A stretch of 64,000 nucleotides of DNA. It comes from Aquarana catesbeiana (taxonomy: Eukaryota; Chordata; Amphibia; Anura; Ranidae). Below, in pieces: positions 36,555-46,775 of the stretch (positions within the stretch are counted from its first letter, which is position 1; every line of letters begins with the position of its first letter). The notes beneath the pieces are model-generated. The model ran no database searches. It was not told the DNA's origin and saw only the letters and a program-made list of their open reading frames with translations. The translations under genes and the position numbers were made by a program. Location of the stretch: positions 4,309,558-4,373,557 of the forward strand of contig NC_133324.1 of assembly GCF_042186555.1 (NCBI RefSeq), read 5' to 3'.

Positions 36555-36596
36555 AGCTATGATTAAACACTATTTGTAGTGTGAAACGCGTCAGCT
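36555..36596 (+). ncRNA. Hammerhead-like fold, A3-U8 (copy 3, right arm)
   Basis: AGCT, ATGATTA, A, stem II ACACT/AGTGT with loop ATTTGT, GAAA, CGCGT, C, then AGCT. Stem I is AGCT/AGCT, stem II is five perfect pairs, and a C stands at the cleavage position. The CTGATGA box reads ATGATTA: C3 and G8 are both replaced, leaving an A-U pair. AATAAAAGG follows about 50 bases downstream. Confidence 0.55.
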
Positions 36597-36701
36597 CGTC
36601 TGTCCGTTCTGCTGTGGCATGTATTTTTGATCTTGCATTTTGAATAAAAGGCAAATTTTTTTTTGCAGTGCGGCAGTCCAGACTTACTTTCTATCTATTT
36701 C

Positions 36702-37265
36702 TTCTATAACATGTTGCCCATCCCCTTGATCTCAGACTGCTTCTATAACATGACTCAATCCACTGGATATTATTATACCTCCTCTATACCATGACCCGAT
36801 CCCCTGGATCCCAGACTTCTTCCATAACATGACCCGATCCCCTGAAGATCATACCTCTTTTATAACATGTTCCTCACCCCCTGGATCCCAGACTTCTTCT
36901 ATAACGTGACCTGATCCCCTGGATCCCAGACTTCTTCTATAACATGTTCCTCGCCCCCCATATCCCAGACTTCTTCTATAACATGTTCCTCGCCCCCCAG
37001 ATCCCAGACTTCTTCTATAACATGACCCGATCCCCTGGATCAAAGACTTCTTCTGTAACATGACCCGATCCCCTGAAGATCACACCTCTTTTATAACATG
37101 TTCCTCACCCCCTGGATCCCAGACTTCTTCTATAACATGTTCCTCGCCCCCCAGATCCCAGACTTCTTTTATAACATGACCCGATCCCCTGGATATCATA
37201 CCTCTTCTATAACATGTTTCTCATCCCCCGAATCCCAGACTTCTTCTATGACATGATCCTGATCC
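36702..37265. repeat. Minisatellite J, block 5 (right edge)
   Basis: Last, most diverged 38-bp units (TTCTTCTATAACATGTTCCT with CGCCCCCCAGATCCC), with a partial duplication at about 36,840/37,085. The array ends near 37,265. Confidence 0.9.
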
Positions 37266-37720
37266 CTTCACTCCAGACCCCATCCCAGATCTCTAAGGAC
37301 CAGCTATATGACCAGCTATATAACCTCCTTCTAGAAGAACAGGCTCCAGGACCCCTCTGAGCTCTCCAAGGGTTGGCTATATAACTCCAATCTACATGTT
37401 CAGGCCTTGGACCCATCCTAGCTCTTAGAGGGCCGTCTATATAACCCCTTTCTACAAGAACAGATGCGGGGACCTTTCTGAGTTCTCTAGGGGCCAGCTA
37501 TATAGCCTCCTTCTACAAGAACAGATGCGGGGACCCTTTTGAGCTCTCCAGGGGCCAGCTATATGCCTCCTTCTACAAGAGCAGACGCGGGGACCATCCC
37601 CGTTCTCCAATGACTTGCTATATAACCTCCTTTAAAAAAAGAAAAAAAAGCCATGGGCCCCAACCCAGCTTCCCAAGGGCTGCTTATATAACCCCCTATC
37701 TACATGAACACTTAGACGGG
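37266..37720. repeat. Diverged tandem repeat of about 62 bp
   Basis: Six to seven copies with GCTATATAACC, TCCTTCTACAAGAACAG, GCGGGGACC and GAGCTCTCCA in fixed order. An A-rich interruption at about 37,630-37,650 separates the last copy. Confidence 0.8.
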
Positions 37721-38150
37721 GTCTGCCTTGTTTAATACCATTGTAGTGTTGTTGGACTCGTCACCCCCATGCAATGCATGCTGGGAAATCTGTTCCTTTT
37801 CCCAACAGCTGTACGCAGATGATTTTCTTTAACTTTTTTTTTAAAAACAATGGAATTCTTAAAGTGAGCGTGTCTCTAATTCTGTAAATCAAAACCAAAA
37901 ATGTGGAAAAATGCATCAGCGGAATTCTCCTTCTGTGAACGCTGTTCCTTCCTTTATCTGTGAAAGTGCAGCAAGACGCCATCATCCCCTTCTTTATAGA
38001 TTAAGTGAGGAGGCCCACCCACCACATTACGGATCTAATAAGGATGATCAGGAGGTGTGAGGGTGGAGTCAGGAGGTAGGGAGTGGAGATTTGCACACAA
38101 CTTGCATCTACTGATTGTTGAGACAACCCATCATCAGATGCTCCCGGCGA
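37721..38150. other. Non-repetitive spacer
   Basis: Unique DNA with a T-run/A-run stretch at about 37,825-37,850. A 74-codon minus-strand frame (37,761-37,985) has no recognisable features. No gene is called. Confidence 0.5.
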
Positions 38151-38392
38151 AGTGGCCATGTTGAAGTGGGACCTTCATGATGGTCAAACTGGTGGCCATG
38201 TTGAAGTGGGACCTTCATGATGGTCAAACTGGTGGCCATGTTGAAGTGAGACCTTCCTGATGGCCAAACTGGTGGCCATGTTGAAATGGGACCTTCATGA
38301 TGGTCAAACTGGTGGCCATGTTCAAGTGGGACCTCCATGATGGTCAAACTGGTGGCCATGTTCAAGTGGGACCTTCATGATGGCCAAAGTGG
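38151..38392. repeat. 40-bp minisatellite, six units
   Basis: Six head-to-tail units with GGTGGCCATGTTGAAGTGGG and ACCTTCATGATGGTCAAACT. The minus-strand frame of 85 codons changes phase each unit and is not coding. Confidence 0.93.
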
Positions 38393-38810
38393 CTGAGGCA
38401 CTCATCAGGGAACCCTTCAACCCGTTTCCTGTCGGGGAATGTCTGCTTCCATCGCAGACTTCTCACACAGGAGAGCCAAGAACCTACCCCCAGTCTTATT
38501 CCTGTGTTGGAGAAGTAAAGTGGGGGGGGGGGTGTTTGCACACACGGTCACAGATGCTCAGAAAGAACATTTTCAGCATTCCGGCGATTTTGTGACAATT
38601 CCATGCAGAGATGAGCAGATGGGGTCTCAGTGAAAGATCTCTGTGTGTATGTGGCCGGCTTGTAAACATTCCACAACCCCCCCAACACCACACCCCACCC
38701 CCCGGGACCCCGGACTTGTGACTCGAAGATGTGAGGCTGAGCTGGGCTCTCTCAGGTCATGTGTTCTGGATTAGAGACGCTTAATACCTTCTTTTTTTTT
38801 TTTACTGAAA
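38393..38810. other. Non-repetitive spacer with homopolymer runs
   Basis: Contains a G run at about 38,522-38,531 and C-rich stretches at about 38,670-38,705. Overlapping frames of 64-72 codons on both strands lack support. Confidence 0.5.
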
Positions 38811-40405
38811 CTGAAGCAGATCCCTGAAGAGACGTTACTAAAGTCCTCCATACAATTTGGGATCTGATCTGTAAGATTGATCTCCAGGAGAAGACATTGG
38901 TCAGGCTGGTGTCCAGAGATTCCTCCATACAATCTGGGATCTGATCTGTAAGATTGATCTCCAGGAGAAGACATTGGTCAGGCTGGTGTCCAGAGATTCC
39001 TCCATACAATCTGGGATCTGATCTGTAAGATTGATCTCCAGGAGAAGACATTGGTCAGGCTGATGTCCAGAGATTCCTCCATACGATCTGGGATCTGATC
39101 CCTGGGAGAAGACGTTACACGGGTGTACCAAAATTCCTCCATACAGCCTAGGATCTGATCTGTGAGATCGGTCTCCAGGAGAAGAGATTGATCAGGCTGG
39201 TGTCCAGAGATTCCCCTTTACAATCTGGGATCTGATCTGTGAGATGAGATCGATCTCCAGGAGAAGACATTGGTCAGGCTGGTGTCCAGAGATTCCTCCA
39301 TAAAATCTGGGATCTGATCTGTGAGATTGATCTCAAGGAGAAGACATTGGTCAGGCTGATGTCCAGAGATTCCTCCATACGATCTGGGATCTGATCTGTG
39401 AGATTGACCTCCAGGAGAAGACATTGGTCAGGCTGATGTCCAGAGATTCCTCCATATGATCTTGGATCTGATCCGTGAGATTGATCTCCAGGAGAAGACA
39501 TTGGTCAGGCTGATGTCCAGAGATTCCCCTTTACAATCTGGGATCTGATCTGTGAGATGAGATCGATCTCCAGGAGAAGACATTGGTCAGGCTGGTGTCC
39601 AGAGATTCCTCCATACGATCTGGGATCTGATCCCTGGGAGAAGACGTTGGTTACCAAAATTCCTCCGTACAGCCTAGGATCTTATCTGTGAGATCAGTCT
39701 CCAGGAGAAGAGATTGGTCAGGCTGGTGTCCAGAGATTCCCCTTTACAATCTGGGATCTGATCTGTGAGATCAGTCTCCAGGAGAATATGGTACACAGCC
39801 TGGTGCCCAGAGATTCGTCCATACAATCTGGGATCTGATCTGTGAGATCGATCTCCAGGAGAAGACATTTTGTCTGTGAGATCAGTCTCTGGGAGAAGAC
39901 ATTGGTCAGGCTGGCATACAGAGATTCCTCCATACAATCTGGGATCTGATCTGTGAGATCGATCTCCAGGAGAAGACATTGGTCAGGCTGGTGTCCAGAG
40001 ATTCCTCCATACAATCTGGAATCTGATCCCTGGGAGAAGACGTTAGGCTGGTGTACCAAAATTCCACCATACAGCCTGGGATCTGATCTGTGAGATCGAT
40101 CTCCAGGAGAAGACATTACTCAGGGTAATGTCCAGAGATTCCTCCATGCAGCTTCTGATCTGTGAGATCGATCTCCAGGAGAAGACATTACTCAGGCTGG
40201 TGTGCAGAAATTCTTCCATATAAACTGGTCTGTAAGATCGATCTCTGGGAAAAGATAGTCGGGTAAATGTCCAAAGATTCCTCTATACAGCCTGGGATCT
40301 GATCTCCAGGAGAAGACCTTAGGCTGGTGTCCAGAGATTCCTCCATATAGCTTCTGATCTGGTCTGTAAGATCGATCTCTGGGAGAAGATGTTATTGGTT
40401 AGATG
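38811..40405. repeat. Minisatellite M (77-bp unit)
   Basis: About 20 units: GGTCAGGCTGGTGTCCAGAG, ATTCCTCCATACAATCTGGG, ATCTGATCTGTGAGATCGAT, CTCCAGGAGAAGACATT. The spacing of 77 bp was measured at 38,899 and 38,976. Some units carry CCCTGGGAGAAGACG in place of the ATCGATCTCC part and are shorter. Minus-strand frames of up to 132 codons are phase-shifting by-products. Confidence 0.94.
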
Positions 40406-41282
40406 TAAGGGGGGTGCACAGTGGCAGTGGTTAGATGTAAGGGGGTGCATGGTTGCAGTGGTTAGATGTAAGGGGTGCACGGTTGCAGTGGTTAGATGTA
40501 AGGGCTGCACGGTTGCAGTGGGTAGATGTAAGGGGTGCACAGTTGCAGTGGTTAGATGTAAGGGGTGAATGGTTGCAGTGGTTAGATGTAAGGGGTGCAC
40601 GGTTGCAGTGGTTAGATGTAAGGGGTGCACGGTTGCAGTGGGTAGATGTAAGGGGTGCACGGTTGCAGTGGTTAGATGTAAGGGGTGCACGGTTGCAGTG
40701 GTTAGATGTAAGGGGTGCACGGTTGCAGTGGGTAGATGTAAGGGGTGCACGGTTGCAGTGGGTAGATGTAAGGGGTGCACGGTTGCAGTGGGTAGATGTA
40801 AGGGGTGCATGGTTGCAGTGGTTAGATGTAAGGGGTGCACGGTTGCAGTGGGTAGATGTAAGGGGTGCACGGTTGCAGTGATTAGATGTAAGGGGTGCAC
40901 AGTTGCAGTGGGTAGATGTAAGGGGTGCACGGTTGCAGTGATTAGATGTAGGGGGTGCACGGTTGCAGTGGTTAGATGTAAGGGGTGCACGGTTGCAGTG
41001 GTTAGATGTAAGGGGTGCACGGTTGCAGTGGGTAGATGTAAGGGGTGCACGGTTGCAGTGGGTAGATGTAAGGGGTGCATGGTTGCAGTGGTTAGATGTA
41101 AGGGGTGCACGGTTGCAGTGGGTAGATGTAAGGGGTGCACGGTTGCAGTGGGTAGATGTAAGGGGTGCACGGTTGCAGTGGTTAGATGTAAGGGGTGCAC
41201 GGTTGCAGTGGTTAAATGTAAGGGGGTGCACAGTTGCAGTGGTTAGATATAAGGGGGTGCACGGTTGCAGTGGTTAGATGTA
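40406..41282. repeat. Minisatellite N1 (30-bp unit)
   Basis: About 29 units of GGTTGCAGTGGTTAGATGTA plus AGGGGTGCAC, with a GTTAGA/GGTAGA alternation. Because 30 is a multiple of three, frames stay open on both strands (up to 293 codons). Equally long frames in several phases and both directions argue against coding. Confidence 0.96.
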
Positions 41283-41925
41283 AGGGGTGCACGGTTGCAG
41301 TGGGTAGATTTAGGTGGGTGCACGGTTGCAGTGGGTAGATTTAGGTGGGTGCACGGTTGCAGTGGGTAGATTTAGGTGGGTGCACGGTTGCAGTGGGTAG
41401 ATTTAGGTGGGTGCACGGTTGCAGTGGTTAGATGTAAGGGGTGCACGGTTGCAGTGGGTAGATTTAGGTGGGTGCACGGTTGCAGTGGGTAGATTTAGGT
41501 GGGTGCACGGTTGCAGTGGGTAGATTTAGGTGGGTGCACGGTTGCAGTGGGTAGATTTAGGTGGGTGCACGGTTGCAGTGGTTAGATTTAGGTGGGTGCA
41601 CGGTTGCAGTGGGTAGATTTAGATGGGTGCACGGTTGCAGTGGTTAGATTTAGGTGGGTGCACGGTTGCAGTGGTTAGATTTAGGTGGGTGCATGGTTGC
41701 AGTGGGTAGATTTAGGTGGGTGCACGGTTGCAGTGGGTAGATTTAGGTGGGTGCACGGTTGCAGTGGTTAGATTTAGGTGGGTGCACGGTTGCAGTGGGT
41801 AGATTTAGGTGGGTGCACGGTTGCAGTGGTTAGATTTAGGTGGGTGCACGGTTGCAGTGGGTAGATTTAGGTGGGTGCATGGTTGCAGTGGTTAGATTTA
41901 GGTGGGTGCACGGTTGCAGCACCCT
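41283..41925. repeat. Minisatellite N2 (31-bp unit)
   Basis: About 21 units that differ from N1 by GATTTAGGTGGGTGCAC in place of GATGTAAGGGGTGCAC, making the unit 31 bp. One N1-type unit is embedded at about 41,420-41,450, so the two families exchanged after they separated. Confidence 0.95.
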
Positions 41926-42045
41926 GGAAAGATCAAATAACTTCTCTGTGATGGGCCTGGTCTGGAGTAATACACACGGAATGCCAGGTACATGGTCTAT
42001 GTCTGCAAGTCATTTGCATATGGGTGCAGCTTAGCAGTGTGGCTT
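41926..42045. other. Non-repetitive spacer
   Basis: Short unique stretch; nothing recognisable. Confidence 0.5.
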
Positions 42046-43790
42046 TAAACATTCTCCACTCTTCTGGGAATGACTTCCACTTCATTTAGGAGGGTGTCTG
42101 TGAGAATTTGTGCCTATTCATGTGGTCAGGAACTAATGTTGGATGAGAAAACCTGGCTCACACATTGGGGCTCACATTGAGCACCAAAAAAAAAAGACCC
42201 GGCTTGCAGTCAACATTCCAATTCATCCCAAAGGTGTTCAGTAGGGATGAGGTTGGGCCTCTGTGAAGGACACTAAAGTTCCTCCACACCAAACTGGTCA
42301 CACCATGTCTTTATGGAGCTGGCTCTACTCTTCTGGAGAGGCTTCCCACAAAATTTTGGAGTATATCTATGGGATTGTATCCAATCAGCCAAAGGAATGT
42401 TTGCGAGGTCATGTACTGATGTTGGATGAGAAGACCTGGCTCACCATTGGTGTTCCAATTCATCTAAAAAGGTGTTATGTAGGGTTGTGGTCAGGGCTCT
42501 TGAGTTTCTCCACTCTTCTAGGAAGACCGTGGAGTGTGTCTATAGGAATTTGCGCTCACCTTTTAGAGATCAGGTGATCAGTAGGGATAAGGTCGGGGCT
42601 CTGTGCAGAACTCTCGAGTCCCCCCCCCCCCACCACCACCACTAAACTGGTCACAACGTGTCTTTATGGATATAACTTTGTAGACAGTCAAGCTGGACCT
42701 GAAAAGGTCCTTTCCAAGACTGTTGCCACAAGGCTGGACACACAAGGGAAGACTAGAACCTCTCTCTCATCCAATAGAGGATTTATGAGGTCAGGTACTG
42801 ATGGTGTATGAGAAGACCTGGCTCACGTTGGGCCTCACGTTGGGCGCCAAAAAAAAAAAAAAAAACACAAGTCCTGGCTCACTATCCATGTTCTAATCCA
42901 CCTCAAAGATGTTCAGTAGGGATGAGTTCAGGGCTCTCGGGACACTCGAGTTCCTCCACACCAAGCTGGTCACACCATGTCTTTATGGAGCTGGCTCCTC
43001 TCTTCATATAGCGTTTGGCTTTCTTTGTGGCCATAACATCCTCCACTCTTTTAGGAAGTCTTCTCACAAGATTTTGGAGGGTGTCTGTGGGAATTTTTGT
43101 GGCCATTTGTGAGGTCAGGTACCGATCTTGGGTGAGAAGACCTGGCTCACCAATCCATCCCAAAGGTGTTCAGTAGGGATGAGGTCAGGGCTCTGTGCAG
43201 GACACTCGAGTTTCTCCACCCCAAACTGATCACACCATATTTTTATGGAGCTGGCTTTGCACATGGTGGGGGGTGGGCTCAGTCATGTCTTTATGGAGCA
43301 GGTTGCACTTTTCATATAGAGTTGGCTTTCTTTGTAGCCATAACATCCTCCCCTCTTCTAGGAAGGCTTCCCACAAGATTTTGGAGGGTGCCTATGGGAA
43401 TTTGTGGCCATTTGTGAGGTCAGGTACTCATGTTTGATGAGGAGACCTGGCTCACCATTGGCACTCCAATCCATCCCGAAGGTGTTCAGTAGGGATGAGG
43501 TCAGGGCTCTGTGCAGGACACTCGAGTTCCTCCACACCAAACTGGTCCACACCATATTTTTATGGAGCTGGCTTTGTACATGGTGGGGGGGGGGGGGGCA
43601 CAGTCATGCCTTTATGGAGCTGGACCAGACTGGTCAAACCATGTCTTTATGAAGCTGGGTGTGTACATGAGGGGGAGGGCAGTCATGACGAAACAGAAAA
43701 GGGTCTTCACCGAACTGTTACCACGAGGTTGGAAGAGCACAATGTATTTGTATGGTGGAATATTAATGGTACCCCTCATTGAGTGTGGTG
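42046..43790 (-). pseudogene. Scrambled, multiplied Tc1-like transposase fragments
   Basis: The plus strand shows, several times over, the antisense landmarks of the Tc1-family transposase C-terminal half: TCCACTCTTCTGGGAA, GGGTGTCTGTGGGAATTTGT, GAGAAGACCTGGCTCAC, CATCCCAAAGGTGTTCAGTA, GGGCTCTGTGCAGGACACTC, CCATGTCTTTATGGAGCTGG. The last fragment continues to AGTCATGACGAAACAG and GAGCACAATGTATTTGTATGG. At least four partial copies of 200-330 bp follow each other. On the minus strand, frame 42,903-43,163 still reads TWCDQLGVEELECP and LQNLVRRLPKRVEDV, typical of the family, but in scrambled order. There is no complete transposase and no inverted-repeat terminus. Confidence 0.8.
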
Positions 43791-44150
43791 GGGCTGAGGG
43801 TGTTGGTTGAGGTTGGTGGTGTTGGGGGAGGGTGTGTGAGTTTGGTGGGCGATGTACTGAGGTTGGTGGTGTCGGGGGAGGGGGTGTGTTTGGTGGGCGA
43901 TGTACTGAGGTTGGTGGTGTTGGGGGAGGGTGTGTGAGTTTGGTGGATGATGTACTGAGGTTGGTGGTGTCGGGGGAGGGGGTGTGTGAGTGTGGTGGGG
44001 CGATGTACTGAGGTTGGTGGTGTCGGGGGAGGGTGTGTGAGTTTGGTGGGCGATGTACTGAGGTTGGTGGTGTCGGGGGAGGGGGTGTGAGTGCGGTGGG
44101 GCTGAGGTTGGTGGTGTCGGGGGAGGGTGTGTGAGTGCGGTGGCTGAGAT
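43791..44150 (+). repeat. G-rich tandem repeat of about 50 bp
   Basis: About seven units with GAGGTTGGTGGTGTCGGGGG, AGGGTGTGTGAGTTTGG and TGGGCGATGTACT; unit length varies between 45 and 54 bp. The plus strand is dense in GGG runs and could form G-quadruplexes. The 137-codon minus-strand frame is a proline/threonine/histidine by-product. Confidence 0.88.
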
Positions 44151-44261
44151 TTGGTGACGGTATGTTGTCCTCTGGTGACGATCCCTCACGTTGGGAAATC
44201 TCTCTTTCTAATAATAGTACGGTGTCATTATCCGGGTGGAACTAATAATACCGTCCCGGGA

Positions 44262-44939
44262 TTATTCCTGGAGCTCTGCCAGCCGTGATGTAACCTGGAT
44301 TAGATCCCTCCAAGGTGAGGTAGAATGAAGTCTCTCTTGTATACGGAGTTCGGCTTCTGATTGGCCCCCCGGATCGGGAATCACAGGTTGCAGCATCACC
44401 TTCACCGGTGGCTCGTGGTCCTTCACCGGTGGCTCGTGGTCCTTCACGGGAGGCTCGGGGTCCTTCACCTTCACCGGTGGCTCGTGGTCCTTCACGGGAG
44501 GCTCGGGGTCCTTCACCTTCACCGGTGGCTCGGGGTCCTTCACGGGAGGCTCGGGGTCCTTCACCGGTGGCTCGGGGTCCTTCACGGGAGGCTCGGGGTC
44601 CTTCACCTTCACGGGAGGCTCGGGGGTCTTTCACCTTCACGGGAGGCTCGGGGTCCTTCACCTTCACGGGAGGCTCGGGGTCCTTCACCTTCACGGGAGG
44701 CTCGGGGTCCTTCACCTTCACGGGAGGCTCGGGGTCCTTCACCTTCACCGGTGGCTCGGGGTCCTTCACCTTCACGGGAGGCTCGGGGTCCTTCACCTTC
44801 ACGGGAGGCTCGGGGTCCTTCACCTTCACCGGTGGCTCGGGGTCCTTCACCTTCACCGGTGGCTCGGGGTCCTTCACCTTCATGGGAGGCTCGGGGTCCT
44901 TCACCTTCACGGGAGGCTCGGGGTCCACATGGACCTCAC
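44262..44939 (-). CDS. Possible exon with 9- and 7-residue repeats, frameshifted
   Basis: On the minus strand a C-rich pyrimidine tract ends CAG at 44,942-44,940, a plausible splice acceptor. The frame that follows encodes tandem DPEPPVKVK (27-bp) and DPEPPVK/DHEPPVK (21-bp) units. All repeat units are multiples of three, and one frame is preserved through them. It leads into a non-repeat tail containing MLQPVIPDPGG and SEAELRIQERL before a stop. One extra G in a G run (44,622-44,626) breaks the frame midway, so it is either a decayed exon or a sequencing error. I know no homologue, and a non-coding VNTR remains possible. Confidence 0.25.
44400..44932. repeat. 27-bp/21-bp minisatellite
   Basis: About 21 units: GGGAGGCTCGGGGTCCTTCA followed by CCTTCAC (27 bp), or the form lacking the second CCTTCA (21 bp). 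ACCGGTGG and ACGGGAGG variants alternate. It coincides with the possible exon above. Confidence 0.95.
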
Positions 44940-44999
44940 CTGGGGGGGTGAAGTGAACATAGGGGAGAATCTTCAAATGCTCTCGTCTTCCCGTTGATG

Positions 45000-46775
45000 T
45001 GGCAAAACATGGAAGGAACAGAGATTTCCCATCAGTATGGGGAGGGGCACTCTACGGTAAAAGCACTGTCACTATGGTCCTAATGACCATACGCAAGGGG
45101 ACATCAGATGTTATTGGAGGAAAGAGTTCCCATCGGCATAGGGAGGGCTTCTTTCCAGTAAGAGTGCTGTAGCTGTGGCCCCAAAGTCAGGGAAGGGAAT
45201 ATCACATGTGCATGGAGGAAAGGGGATTTTCCCATCGGTATAGGGAAGGGGCTCTTTACGGTAAAAGCATTGTGGCTGTGGTCCTAATGATGTTTTACGA
45301 AGGAGACTTCAGATGTTATTGGAGGTAAGATTTCCCATCGGTGTGGGGAGGGGTTCTTTCCAGTAAGAGCGCTGTAGCTGGGGTCTCAGTTTCCTTACAA
45401 AGGGGATATCGCAGATGTATGGAGGAAAAAAGATTTACCATCAGCGTAGGGGAGGGGTTCTTTCCAGTAAAAGCCCTGTAGCTGTGCTCCCAAAGACAAT
45501 ATGAAAGGAACATCAGATGCGCATGGAGGAACGATTTCCCATGGGTGTAGGGAGGGGTTCTTTCCGGTAAGAGCCCTGTAGCAGTAATTCTAAAGACAAT
45601 ATGAAGGGGACATCACGTGTGTGTGGAGGAAACTGAGATTTCCTGCTGGTATAGGGGAGGAGCTCTTTAGGGTAAGAGCGCTGTAGCTCTGGTCTCACTG
45701 TCATTATAAAGGGGATATGACGTGTGTGTATAGAGCAGTATGAGGAGGGGATCTTTACAGTAGGAGCGCTGTAGCTGTGGGTCCAAAAAACAAAGGCTTG
45801 TGATATGCGAAAGGAGGGAAGATTTGCCATCAGTATCGGGAGGGGCTCTTCATGGTAAGAGTGTTGTAGCTGTAATCCTAAACACGATGCAAAGGGGACA
45901 TCAGATGTGGATGTAAAAAAAGGGAGATTTCCTGTTGGTATAGGAAGGGGGTTTTTATGGTAAGAGTACTATAGTTGTGGTCCCAATGATGAAACAAAGT
46001 GGACAGCAGATGTGTATAGAGGGAAAGAGATTTCCCATAGGTATAGGGAAGGGGCTCTTCGCAGTAAAAGCGCTGTAGCTATGGTCCTAATGACGATATG
46101 AAGGGGGCATCAGATGCTATTGGAGGTAAGATTTCCTACAAGTATAGGAAGGGGTTCTTTCCAGTAAGAGTGCTGTAGCTGTGATGCCAATGTCATTACG
46201 AGGGGATATTACATATGAGATTAGCCATCGGTATAGGGAGGGGCTCTTCATGGTAAGAGCACTGTAGCTGTAATTCTAAAGACCTTAGAAGAGAACATCA
46301 GATCTACATGGAGGAAAAGAAACATTATAGGGAAGAGGTTCTTTACAGTAAGAGTACTATAGCTTTGGTCCCAATGATGATGCAAAGGGACATTAGATGT
46401 TATTGGAGATAAGAAGACTCCCATTGCTTTTGGGAGGGGCTCTTTACGGTAAGTGCACTATAGTTGTTGTCCCAATGACCACATGAAGGGGACATCAGAT
46501 GTGTCTGGAGGAATGAAGATTTCCCATCAGTATAGGGAGGGTTTCTTTACGGTAAGAGCGCTGTAGTTGTGGTCCCGATGACAATACAAAATGGACATCA
46601 GATGTGTATAGAGGAAAGATTTCCTGTCAGTATAGGGAGGGGTTCTTCATGGTAAAAGCGCTGTAGCTGAAAGCCTAAAGACAATGCAGAGGGGACACCA
46701 GGTGTGTATGGAGGAAAGGAAGATGTCCTATCGGTATAGGGAAGGGATCTCTATAGTAAGAGCGCTGTAGCTGTG
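45000..46775. repeat. Diverged tandem repeat of about 104 bp
   Basis: About 17 copies with GATTTCCCATCGGTATAGGG, AGGGGCTCTTTACGGTAAGA, GCGCTGTAGCTGTGGTCCC, ATGAC and GGGGACATCAGATGTG in constant order, at intervals of 101-106 bp. Divergence between copies is about 15-25 per cent by eye, so the array is older than its neighbours. No coding frame is seen. Confidence 0.88.

Larger units (their letters stand above)
36303..36701. mobile_element. Insertion with 0.14-kb inverted arms and paired hammerhead-like motifs
   Basis: A one-sided 5' part (36,303-36,397, GTGTCACCGCTCCAGGTGGG) is followed by two inverted arms. The left arm runs from AATAGATAGAAAGT (36,397) to about 36,541, the right arm from about 36,550 to CTTTCTATCTATT (about 36,699). 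Each arm carries AATAAAAGGCAA or its complement and a hammerhead-like motif pointing outward. TTCTTCTATAACAT stands on both sides, but it is also the array unit. The layout, a full copy joined head-to-head with a truncated one, is reported for Penelope-like elements; the assignment is inferred. Confidence 0.55.

Noticed and set aside
40406..41282. Frames of 225-293 codons in minisatellite N1
   Set aside because: By-product of the 30-bp unit, open in both directions, and ends where the unit changes to 31 bp.
42903..43163. Intact Tc1 transposase
   Set aside because: Only C-terminal fragments in scrambled order; the N-terminal DNA-binding part and most of the catalytic region are absent.
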